A stretch of DNA of 64,000 nt, taken from NCBI GenBank assembly GCA_037953745.1, contig JBAKBP010006573.1:1-64000 (forward strand). The letters run 5' to 3'. The translations under genes and the position numbers were made by a program. Under the pieces are notes generated by a model. The model had not been told where the DNA came from and ran no database searches. It saw only the letters and a list, made by a program, of their open reading frames with translations. Within the stretch, counting starts at the first letter, position 1; each line of letters begins with the position of its first letter. This DNA is from Lithodes maja (Eukaryota > Arthropoda > Malacostraca > Decapoda > Lithodidae). Below, one piece after another: positions 53,947-63,352 of this stretch.

Positions 53947-55947
53947 CCCTCCGACCCCGGCTAGGGAATATCGTGACTGTACTTTGTGTCCGGGGGTTTT
54001 CAGGAATTTTGGTCCCTGTTGATTCACATGTTACTCCTGAAATACATTACACAAAGTTATAAAAAAAACAGAAAAATGTAGCACAAACCTTCATGTGTAG
54101 AATGCCGTTGAGTAGAGGTCTCTAGCCCAAGTGATTGCATAATGGTGAGCGCGGGAAGTGGAGTGATTTTTATGCGTGAAAATCATCCCGCGTTCGGATG
54201 CGTCGCCTTTGCCCAGGCCCCGGCTCGGCTAACCTACTGTTTTCTTAGCCACTCGTCGCGCAAAACCTTTTACCTCCCGGAGGCGATTTTATGTATTGCT
54301 AGTGATGTTATTATAGTTATTTGGAGTCCAATTATATAAAATATGTTTATTAGGCTATGATTGTAACAAATATTTCACATTTTCACTCGATACCGTAGTT
54401 TTTATGAGTAATTGAGGTAGGTTATTGTTATATTAGGCACTGATTATTCGTTATCACAGGTGTTTATTATACTTTGGCCATCTAATATTATGTCATGTGT
54501 CACTTTCACTTAGTTATATGCTTTGTAAACGTTTTATATACAATTTATTGTGTCTTTGTTCACTTATTTATATATGTTTTCATAATACATGATTTTTTTA
54601 TCACAATACACCTGTACATTGTTTTATTTCCACTTGTTGCCTATATACATACATATTGTCAGTCTTTGGTACTTTCACTATGATTATTAGTTAGTACTCC
54701 TGCTTGCTGTGGTATTCAGCAAAGCACGGTATAGTACATAGTGACACCTGGCACTCCACACACTGCATGGTGGTCTTTTTGTGCTTCCTCGGCCTCACCT
54801 GGCTGTTCCAGCAGACATGGCACCGCCTTCTGCTAATGGTGACTCCATCTCGTTCCAGAGGCAGGTAACCGTGCTTGTGCACATTTACATACTGTGCACA
54901 CTGCAGGCGGTCCTGAACGGGGCGCCCAGGTTGTGCCACTGCCCTCTGTGGAGCTAGAGCGGGGGCAGCACGCCCACGAACTTTGGCGGCGCGCACCCTA
55001 GGGCGGCCAGGAGCACGACGGCGCCCAGGCCCAGCCCGGCGGCCAGCCCGGCGGCCAGGGCGGCCAGGAGCACGACGGCCCTGGGCAAAGCGTCTGGGTT
55101 GAGGGTCGTCGATGTCCATAAAGTCGTCGTCATCGTCGTTGTCGTCAGAGCTGTCATCTTGCCCTGACGGTGGACCCAGGTAATCATGGCCAGAGTCATC
55201 TGTGAGGTGCCCTTCTTCTTCAGAGCCCCCCTCATAATCTCGCGGGGAACGAATGATGCGTGGGCGGCGTGTAGGTCGGCGAGGTGGGGAAGGAGTGGGT
55301 AAATAGGCCGAAAGTGGGGGGTCCTCAACCCTAGGGAGTGCTGGTGGTGGTGGGGAAGAATGGCGGGAGCCTGGGGCAACTTGGGTGGCGTGGGTAGATA
55401 AGGAAGACAATGGCGGGTCAACCTCAGCCTCCCGCTCAGCCTCACTATCATCACTTTCATCGTCATGGTCAAATCCACTAAAAAAGGCGTATCTTTCATG
55501 GATTTCGTCTAGATCGTCAAAATCTTCACTATAGTGAGACTGATAAGACTCGGAGCTATCACTACCCAACTCATCAACACTATTTTGGCCTTCACCACGT
55601 TCATAACTCCTCAAAGCTATCTCAATACCTCCGGGAGTCAACGCATCTTGTACGTGCCTTTGCGTTAGGGCGCGACGAACATGGGCAGGCGTCGAAGGGA
55701 GCGTAGAATCGGACACAAGGGAATAACTTTTTGGGCTAGTATCCATGTTGGCGGCAGGGTAGAGACTGTTTTGGTGGCGTACATGCTGTCTGGTGGCGTC
55801 GCCTAGCGACGCCTGGTGACCACGGAGCGAAATTTTTACGCGCGCCATTCGAAAGCACACACGCAAGCAATGGTACAGTGTTGTACCACCCGGGTTCCTC
55901 GGGCCAAAAAAAAATGGTACACACGTGTACCACCCGGGGTCGAAGGG
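53947..55947 (-). mobile_element. piggyBac element Pb2, internally deleted, 2001 bp
   Basis: TTAA at 53943-53946 and 55948-55951. The left end is CCCTCCGACCCCGG; the right end, read inward, is CCCTTCGACCCCGGG. Flanks match the empty site at 50749 exactly. It encodes a shortened transposase lacking the catalytic core. Confidence 0.92.
54691..55746 (-). CDS. core-deleted piggyBac transposase-like protein (351 aa)
   Basis: Open from ATG 55746 (MDTSPKSYSLVSD) to 54691. The first 290 residues align with the acidic, Arg/Pro-rich N-terminal region of the Pb1 transposase (shared LPTPSPP, SGHDYLGPPSGQDD). At about residue 290 it jumps to APQRAVAQPG, which in Pb1 (TPQRAVAHPG) lies after the DDE domain. 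It then completes the zinc-binding C-terminus (RCHVCWNSQV, CVECQVSLC, CFAEYH). The whole catalytic domain, roughly 400 residues, is absent, yet the frame is intact. Such a protein could still bind the ends and compete with the full enzyme, but that is inference. Confidence 0.85.
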   Translation of the reverse strand: MDTSPKSYSLVSDSTLPSTPAHVRRALTQRHVQDALTPGGIEIALRSYERGEGQNSVDELGSDSSESYQSHYSEDFDDLDEIHERYAFFSGFDHDDESDDSEAEREAEVDPPLSSLSTHATQVAPGSRHSSPPPPALPRVEDPPLSAYLPTPSPPRRPTRRPRIIRSPRDYEGGSEEEGHLTDDSGHDYLGPPSGQDDSSDDNDDDDDFMDIDDPQPRRFAQGRRAPGRPGRRAGRRAGPGRRRAPGRPRVRAAKVRGRAAPALAPQRAVAQPGRPVQDRLQCAQYVNVHKHGYLPLERDGVTISRRRCHVCWNSQVRPRKHKKTTMQCVECQVSLCTIPCFAEYHSKQEY

Positions 55948-56989
55948 TTAAGGCCCATCCCGTGTTCCGTCATGTGCAGATCCCTGTCGAACGTGCGCAT
56001 GAGCGACCCTCTCTTGTCATCATTTTTTCACGCGCTCCATTGAATGAAGTCGCTTTTGTTGTGCTCCTTTAATTCACCCTGTTTAGGTTCGTTTCGTATT
56101 ATCTGGCCTTCTTTTTTGTTAGACAGATGTTACGTGATCTAGGGCACACGTAAATGGGCTCCTAAGTGTGTATAATGGAGACGCGTGTGGAAATAGCCTA
56201 CCGAAGGTACGGGGGCGCCTGGCGTTCCTCGTCTATATTTTTCATTCTTTCTCTTTTCATATTCTTTTTTCCTGTTAGTCTGGGCATAGTTTAGCTTTTA
56301 GCTTAATTTAGCCTAGCTCGTTTTCTCATTCAGGAATTGCTATGCCCCTATGAGTTTTAATTTTTTCATAGCCTAGGTGTACCGTTGGTAAACAATCTGA
56401 GATTTCGTTGGTGGCGGTGCTGTTTGTAGGGTTTGTGTCGGCCGCATTATTAGCGTTATTCCCGAGTCCCCCCTTTCGAGTCCTTCACCGTGTCTCAAGG
56501 GCCTGGGCGACAGGTGGTTCGTGATACTCCAGGGGTACCCCACGGGGGCCCCTCCACAGGGTTTTTCGCCCCTGATACATTCTCTGCTCACGGCTAGACC
56601 ACCCTTTTTCTCACCAGTTTCATTTACTGGTTTTTGTTTTCTCTTCCTGTTTCACCTCCATCCTTTCATAGTCTTTTGCCCAATCCAGGGGTACCCCACG
56701 GGGGCCCCTGTTTGTGCGAAACCACCCTCCCTGCCACTTCTCCTCATGGGCTTTGCTCTATCTCTGTGGGTTGGGTGGTTCCTGGGGGATGTGCCTCCTC
56801 TCCCCTGGTGTGTCTTCCTTGCCTCTCCCTTTACCGGTTGAGTCAGGATAAATTCAAGGTAGACACTGCTCAGCTTGATGGCCATCATTGCTTGGAGTTC
56901 ATAAGGAGATGACGCATTTTTTGTGGCCTTTTTTGGTATTCCCTAGACGCTCCTCTCGCTTTTTTCGGTGCCGGACCATCTCGGCCGGT

Positions 56990-57132
56990 CCCGCAAATTT
57001 GCGGGAGCTCGATTCGGTCCTCTGGGACGTTTCGGCTCCCCGCAAATTTGCGGAGATCGTTGGGGGGTCCCGCAAAATTGCGGGAGGGTGGTGTCGGTAC
57101 GGTTATGCCTCCATTGGCCCGCAAATTTGCGG
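56990..57132. repeat. array of four CCGCAAATTTGCGG palindromes, DIRS-A2 leader
   Basis: Sites at 56990-57005, 57040-57053, 57069-57084 (CCCGCAAAATTGCGGG) and 57118-57132. Spacing is 50, 29 and 49 bp. All four are better preserved than in DIRS-A1. Confidence 0.88.
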
Positions 57133-57779
57133 TAATAGTTGGCTTTCACTATTGACATTTTTTATGTCATCTTGTTGCCTGATACTATATTGGTGTATGC
57201 ACTTTACTGGTGTTATAGGCCCTGCATGTAAGATGTTGAGTGGTGGTTAACACTTTCTCTATCTTTGCAGGTTCTGCTAGTGCTCTTCCGCCTCGGCCGC
57301 CCTCCTCACCTACCTCTGTGCTCCCAGTTTAGGGTGAGTACGGATACCTGTTTGCATGTGTGTTCCTGTTTCCCCATGCTCCTTCCCTGGTTCTTCTTGG
57401 ACATTCTCTCCACTTACTCCTTCGACGTGCTGATTATGGTGTGTGTTCTTCTAGTGCAGGTAGGCTGCCTTGCTTTCGCCTTGGTTGTCGCTCCCCGTGC
57501 TTGGAGAGCCACAAGTCCTGCTTGCGCCACTCGCTCTGTGTGTCCTCTACGGCCTACCTCCCTGCTCTGTGTGGCACATGTCTGGCCCTGGTGGATGTGC
57601 TGCACCATGGCCCTGGTTCCTCGGCGGCGGCTGTGGCCTCTGCTTCCCTTCCGTCGGTGTGGACGATGGTCTCCCGCCACATTAGGACTGTGGGCCACCG
57701 TTCCCCGGCCTTTGTTGCCGACCGGATCCGCGTCGCCCTGGGTATCCCTGACCCGACTGAAGGCCGTTCACCTGGCCCT

Positions 57780-57948
57780 CTCCCTGCTCGGGCCCTCTCC
57801 CTGCTCGGGCCCTCTCCCTGCTCGGGCCCTCTCCCTGCTCGGGCCCTCTCCCTGCTCGGGCCCTCTCCCTGCTCGGGCCCTCTCCCTGCTCGGGCCCTCT
57901 CCCTGCTCGGGCCCTCTCCCTGCTCGGGCCCTCTCCCTGCTCGGGCCC
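57780..57948 (+). repeat. 17-bp minisatellite, ten units
   Basis: Ten head-to-tail copies of CTGCTCGGGCCCTCTCC. DIRS-A1 has one copy at the same place (about 36305). The nine extra units add 153 bp, i.e. 51 codons, so the frame is kept and the peptide repeats every 17 residues. Confidence 0.92.
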
Positions 57949-59242
57949 TCTCTCCTGGGTCCCGCAGCCGGTCGTCCCATCGTCGGGGGGTTCCCCAGCT
58001 CCGTCCACGCTCTCGCTCGCCTCGTCATCCGTCCTCTACTGCCCCTCGTCGTCCTCCTGATCGCCTTGACGACGCCCATTGCCCTCGTCATGGTTCTCGC
58101 CCTGAGGCCGGGGTTAGAGGCTCTGCCCCTGTGCGCCCTCCCCTGGCCTCTACGGATAGGGGCTCTACTCCCTTCCGCCTGCTTCCCCAGCCCAGACGAC
58201 TTCCTCTTACGTTGTCCTCTCCGCGCGCGGTTGTTCATGCTGTAGCTGGCCCTCTGCTCCCTCCTCCTACACTGTCCAGGAGGGTCCGCCTGGATGTCGT
58301 TGCTTCTCCTACTTCACCTGCTTCAGTGCCTATTCTTCCTGCACGGTCTCGGGCCGCCCTGTTATCTCAGCCCCGGGGATCCTTGCTCTGTTCCCCCCCG
58401 CGGCTCCTTCTGGCCTCCTTTCACCCGGCCAGCCTTCCCACTCCCGTCGTCCTGCACCTCCTCATTCTTCTCTTCCTGACCTTCACTTACCGTCTCGCCA
58501 GGGGGGTACCCCTCCTCTTGCCTCGGTGGGGTTTCGCGAGGTTTCGGGGTCCCCTTTCTCAGGAGCTGACGTGTCGCTGGAAGAGGGGGATGGTGCTGTT
58601 TCCCCTTCGGCCGTTCGTGATCGGGGACGAGTCCCTCAACGGCGACACAACCGTCGTCGCTCGCCTTCCTTTGGCCGCGACGCTGCTGGTTCGTGTCGTG
58701 GGTCTCGCTCCCGCTCATGCTCACCCCTGCGAGCCGACCAATCTTGGGGTGGGTCGCCTCTCTCGGATCGATTGTCGGCTATGCAGGGCTGGGTTGTGTC
58801 ACGCATCGACGGGCGCTTGGAGTCGATGCAAGACTCCCTCTTCTCGCGCTTCTTGGCGGTGACTCACCCTCAGCGCCTCACCCTACCTACCCCTGCTACG
58901 GTCCCCCTCCCTTCTGCAGGCCTACGCTCTGGTCAGACTTCAGCCGCCCTGACATCCTTCCGGCTGTTCAGTCCCTGGCTGTGTTGACGGGTCTGTCCTC
59001 CTATGGGACAGGTTTGTGCGACGCCGGTACGCCTGGCTTAGCCATCATGCTCGGTCACCCTCTCCCATTGGAGGCCTGGTTTGCTGAGGCCTTCGACTTC
59101 ACACACCGATCCGTCGACGGCTCTCCTTCAGTCCCTCCCCCGGAGTCATCACTGATTTTGCCTCCTCTTGTGTCTGTCGGCGGGTTGGACGGCGCGTTCT
59201 GGTCCTGGATAAGCGCGCCCGTTCTTGAACTTTGTTCTATTC

Positions 59243-60898
59243 TTACAGTTTCTTACAGTAGATCCTCTGGAAAAAGGCAAACTATGCCTGTGTATCCAGC
59301 TCAGTACCAGTACTTGCACTGCTGCGGTTGTTCACGGTGTTGGCGGCGGCGGTAGCAGACGCAACATTTTTACTATTCTGTATTTTTGTTTTATAATCAA
59401 ACTTCAAATCTTGTCTTCCCCATGCTTTATCAAGATTACTTTCAAACTCCCTTATTGATTCGGAATCGACTACATACTGGGGCAGTGCGTTCCACTCATT
59501 TACCACTCTATCACAAAATGAGTTCTTTGCCTTCTCAAGCCTATTTCTTTCTTTGTAAATTTTCTTAGAGTGTCCTCTCGTTCTTGTTCCCTCCCGCATC
59601 AAGAAGATACCTTCACACACATCCTCATCGTACTTTCCTGACACTATCTTAAAAGTCTCTATCATATCCCCTCTCTTTCTCCTATATGCCAGTGTCGGAA
59701 GCCCCAGTGTCCTCAACCTCTGCTCATAGCCTGCGTTCTTCAACGTTGGTACCAGCTTGCTAGCTCTCCTCTGCACTTTCTCCACTGCTTCTATATCCTT
59801 TACCATATATGGAGCCCACACCTGGTTTGCATATTCCAGGTGCGGCCTAACCAGCGCTGTATATAGATTCCTGAAGATTTCTTCGTCAAGTGACACAAAT
59901 GTCCTCCTTATCAGCCCTACAATTCTATTGGCTTTGTTTATCTTTTCCGCTAAATGTTCCGAGAAATTTAACTTATTGTCTATCACTACTCCTATATCCT
60001 TTTCTGCACTCACTTCCTCCATCGCTTCATACATACTGTATCCTACCTTGTCTATCTTGCTGGTCCCAATCCGCATGTACTTGCATTTTTTTGGATGAAA
60101 AGGCATTAACCAATGCTCAGACCATCCCTTCATGCCCTCCACATCTCCTTGAAGCAAACCCATATCTTCCTTACTCCTCACTCTTCTATACAGTTTAGTG
60201 TCATCCGCATACAGGTATACCTCACTTCCATTAGTTATAACTTCAGGCAAGTCGTTGATAAATATAACGAACAGCAGTGGTCCCAACACAGATCCCTGAG
60301 GTACCCCACTTGTAATTTCCCTCCACCCCGAGCCTATTCCATTCACCAGTACCCTCTGTCTCCGATCTTTCAGGAAGGCTTCTATCCATTTCACACATTT
60401 CTCCCCTATATTATAGCTTCTAACTTTCTCTATTAACCTTTTATGTGGGACCTTATCGAAGGCCTTCATAAAATCGCAATATACTACGTCTATTACATCA
60501 CCATCTTCTAGAATTTGCATCCAATCATCTACCACCTTAATTAGCTGTAGTACCGTCGACCTCCCCGGCAAGAATCCGAACTGTCTCCCACTGAAAAGTT
60601 GGTTTGACTTCATATGATCCATTATTCCTTCTCTAATTACCGTTTCCATTAGTTTACACACAACACTTGTCAAACTGACTGGTCTATAATTCCCTGGGTC
60701 ATTTCTCTTTCCCTTCTTAAATATAGCTGTTATGTTCGCCTCTCTCCAGTCCATCGGGATTTGTCCTGTATTAAACGATACCTCAAATAACATTTTCAAT
60801 GGCTCTACTAACATCTCCCCTCCTTCCTTTATGATTCTTGGGTGTATCCCATCCGGTCCCGGTGACTTACTTCTGTTCATTTTTTCTATAGCCCTTCT
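59243..60898 (-). mobile_element. CR1-like LINE CRB2, 5'-truncated
   Basis: Flanked by TATTC at 59238-59242 and 60899-60903. About 99% identical to 42980-44600. DIRS-A1 (TTGTTCTATTGCTACCCC near 37670) shows the site without insertion. Same ACTGTAAGAA-type tail. Confidence 0.9.
59282..60898 (-). pseudogene. CR1-like RT fragment of CRB2
   Basis: Open from the truncation point to 59282 without breaks. Motifs KAFDKVPHKRLIEKV, GVPQGSVLGPLLFVIFIND and LYADDTKLYRR are intact, as is the C-terminus. The endonuclease and N-terminal RT are missing; the first in-frame Met (MNRSKSPGPDG) is at 60880. Dead on arrival but undecayed, hence very young. Confidence 0.88.
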
Positions 60899-61899
60899 TA
60901 TTCATGCTACCCCGTTCTTCTCTCACCCGGATCAGCCCTCTGTCGCCAAGGTTTTTCCCTTGCGACAGAGGGTGACGGACTTATTGTCTTGTCTTTAGGT
61001 TCCCTCCAGACGTCTGTTCACCACCTGCGGCTTTTCGAGGCGTCTGCACTAGGCGATCTTCGCGAGGGTTTGGACCGCGTTCAGCGGATCCACCTTCGGC
61101 TCGCGGTGTCTTTGGTTCCCCAGCTGCAGGCGGTTTTGTGCGCGGCAACTCGGCAACGCCCGACGGTCCGGTCCTCGTTCTGCCGGCCGGCCCCCATGGA
61201 TATTCGTCAGGGTTTGTTGTACTCTGCGCTCTCTACGTCGGGGTTTTTTAAGCAGGATGCTTGGGAATGCTACGCTTCTCTGTCAGCCGCCCCTGCTTCC
61301 GACACGCGACGACGCGCTGTGTCGTTGCGGACCCTGCTTACGTCACGCACCGACGCGCTGTGTCGCGCGCGGGGTCTTCTCAGTCCCGTCCTTCTGCCGG
61401 TCCTCTTCGGGGTGCTGCTGCAAGTGCTGCCGCCTTGCACGGGCGCAGGACTGGGACGTTGCAGGCCAGTGCGTCGGTTCCGCCTCGCACTTCTGTTCTT
61501 GCCCCTTTCATCCCCGCCGTGTCGGGGCTGGCCGGCCTTCCACTTCCGGCCGCCCTTCGATGGGGTCAGCCCCGCGACGGCCTGGGGTTGGGGTGGCCCG
61601 CCCTTTTCGACGAGGTTGGGGGGGGGTAGAGGAGGTCAACGTGGCGCTCATGCCCGCACGGCCCGTACCGGTGGTACCTCCACGTCAAGACAATGTGTAA
61701 GTTCTTTGGGTCGGCCTCCTTGTTCTCCTTCTCGCCTGGCCGACCGGGTCGCTCCCCTCCTCTCGGGTGCTCCCTCGGGTTGTTTTCGCCCTTGCGCCCC
61801 TCGGTGGCCGCGAGGGACGTTGGGGGCGGCGGGTTGCGCGGAGGGGTCTCACCTGGAGGTGGACGTCCAGACCCCCAATCCGCTCTTGTCACCGACGCC

Positions 61900-63250
61900 G
61901 GCCCATCTCTTCAGAGGTGGCCCATGTGTTCACTTCCATGTCCGAGCTGGGTAGCGTCGAGGTAGTTGACCGCCGGTCCCCCGGTTTTCCTCTCCCGTGT
62001 CTTTCTGGTACCGTCGACGAACTGCGACGCGATGCGACCGGTGGTGGATCTGTCGGCCCTCAACGGGCACATCGTGCACACACGGTTTCGGATGCTGCCG
62101 GTACCCCTGGTACGCCTGGCCCTGCACCCTCTGTCGTGGGTAGTGTCGCTGGCCCTCCAGGATGCGTCTTGGCTCGTTCCTCTCCATCCTCGCTTCCAGC
62201 GATTCTTGGCCGTTCGGACTTCCGATCGTGTGTTCCTGTTCGACGGCCTTCCCTTCGGTCTCCACATAGCGCCGCGGATCTTCTCCGCAATGGTGGGGCA
62301 GGCTCTGGGTCCTCTCCTCAGGAGCGGGCTCCAGATCCTGTTTTCCGTGGCCGATTGGTTGATAGTTTCCGAAGCCCTAGGACTGTGCATTGGCGACGCC
62401 CTCACAGTCGTTCGCAACATCGCACGGTTAGGGTTCCCCTTCGATGTTCCCAAGTCACGCTTGACCCCGTTGCGTGTCGTGCCATGGGTCGGTCTCGCAT
62501 GCGTTTTGTCCGGCGCTACGGTGACCCGGGGTCTGCCGGCCGCGGTGCACCTTCAGTGGAAGGTCTTCGCCGTTTTGCACTCGGTCTCCCTCCCGGGGTG
62601 GCTCTGGGACTCGTTCGTGGGTTCGCTGCATTGGGCCGCTCTGCCCCTTCCCTTAGGGAGCCTCTGGCTACGCCGCCTCCTCCTCATGGGCACCGCGGTG
62701 TTTCCGTTGCCCCTATGGTTCGGCTCCTGCCGCTCTCGCATACCGTTCGCAGACGCTTCGGTCGCTGGGTTGCTCGGGGCTCGCTCTCTGCGGCTGTGCC
62801 CTGGACCGCCCCCCCCCCCGCCGACAGTCTGGGTAGCCACAGATACGTCGAGCGAGGTTGGGTGAGGTTCCCGATCGAACCTGGGACGTCCACTTCCCGG
62901 CAGATGGGTGGGTCTCCCTCCACTTACCCGTCTATGCCCTCGGACTGTTGGTTCCTTTGTTCTTGCTGCGGGACCACGCGCTGGCCCTTCGGGGTAAGTC
63001 GGTGGCCTTCGGGTTGGACACTCAGATAAGCTGTCCACTGTTTCCTAATGCGGGGGTCCTCCAGGTCGTTGACTCTATTGGAGGTCTCGGTGGAGTTGTT
63101 CTTCCTCGCGGACCGACACCCCTTCTCCTTGCATGCCTCCTCCCTGCCCGGGCCTGCCACCCTGTGGGCGGCTGCCCTGTCGAGAGGGCAGGGCGTTCTT
63201 GTAGAATGGGCGATGAAACGGACTGTGTTCGCCGACCTCGCGGCTTCCTG
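61900..63250 (+). pseudogene. DIRS-A2 reverse transcriptase-RNase H, catalytically altered
   Basis: RPVVDLSALNGHI is canonical here. Motif A reads VSLALQDASWLVPLHP (catalytic Asp is Ala), motif B FDGLPFGLHIAPRIF and motif C FSVADWLIVSEA (first Asp is Ala). RNase H pieces: WVATDTSSEVG (DIRS-A1 has WVDTDASS), LHASSLPGPATLWAAALSRG, EWAMKRTVFADLAAS. Then, after a shift, SIYIFPPPDALL and LLAPLWPARAWYARL, a segment I expect after RNase H in DIRS polyproteins. Several frame changes. Confidence 0.8.
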
Positions 63251-63352
63251 AGGTGTTCCGGAGGTCGCCTTGTTCGCATCGGGGGTGCCGCGCCAGTTGC
63301 CTCTGGACCTCTCCCTCCGGCCTCGCGCTCCTGGGGGGGTCCGGACGCTTTC

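Larger units (their letters stand above)
57360..61690 (+). pseudogene. gag-like ORF1 of DIRS-A2, split by a LINE
   Basis: Matches the DIRS-A1 ORF1: zinc-like motif with CLESHKSC and CGTCLALV, RS-rich middle, then SPLSDRLSAMQGWVVSRIDG in another frame. A 17-bp minisatellite expansion lies at 57780-57948. The LINE CRB2 occupies 59243-60898, and DIRS-A sequence resumes at CATGCTACCCCG. Frame changes near 58740 and elsewhere make it non-functional. Confidence 0.6.

Noticed and set aside
57780..57948. CRISPR-like array
   Set aside because: Contiguous 17-bp units without spacers in a eukaryotic retrotransposon.
57682..58238. Antisense repetitive proteins over the 17-bp minisatellite
   Set aside because: Simple translation of the repeat on the other strand, with no homologue in DIRS-A1.
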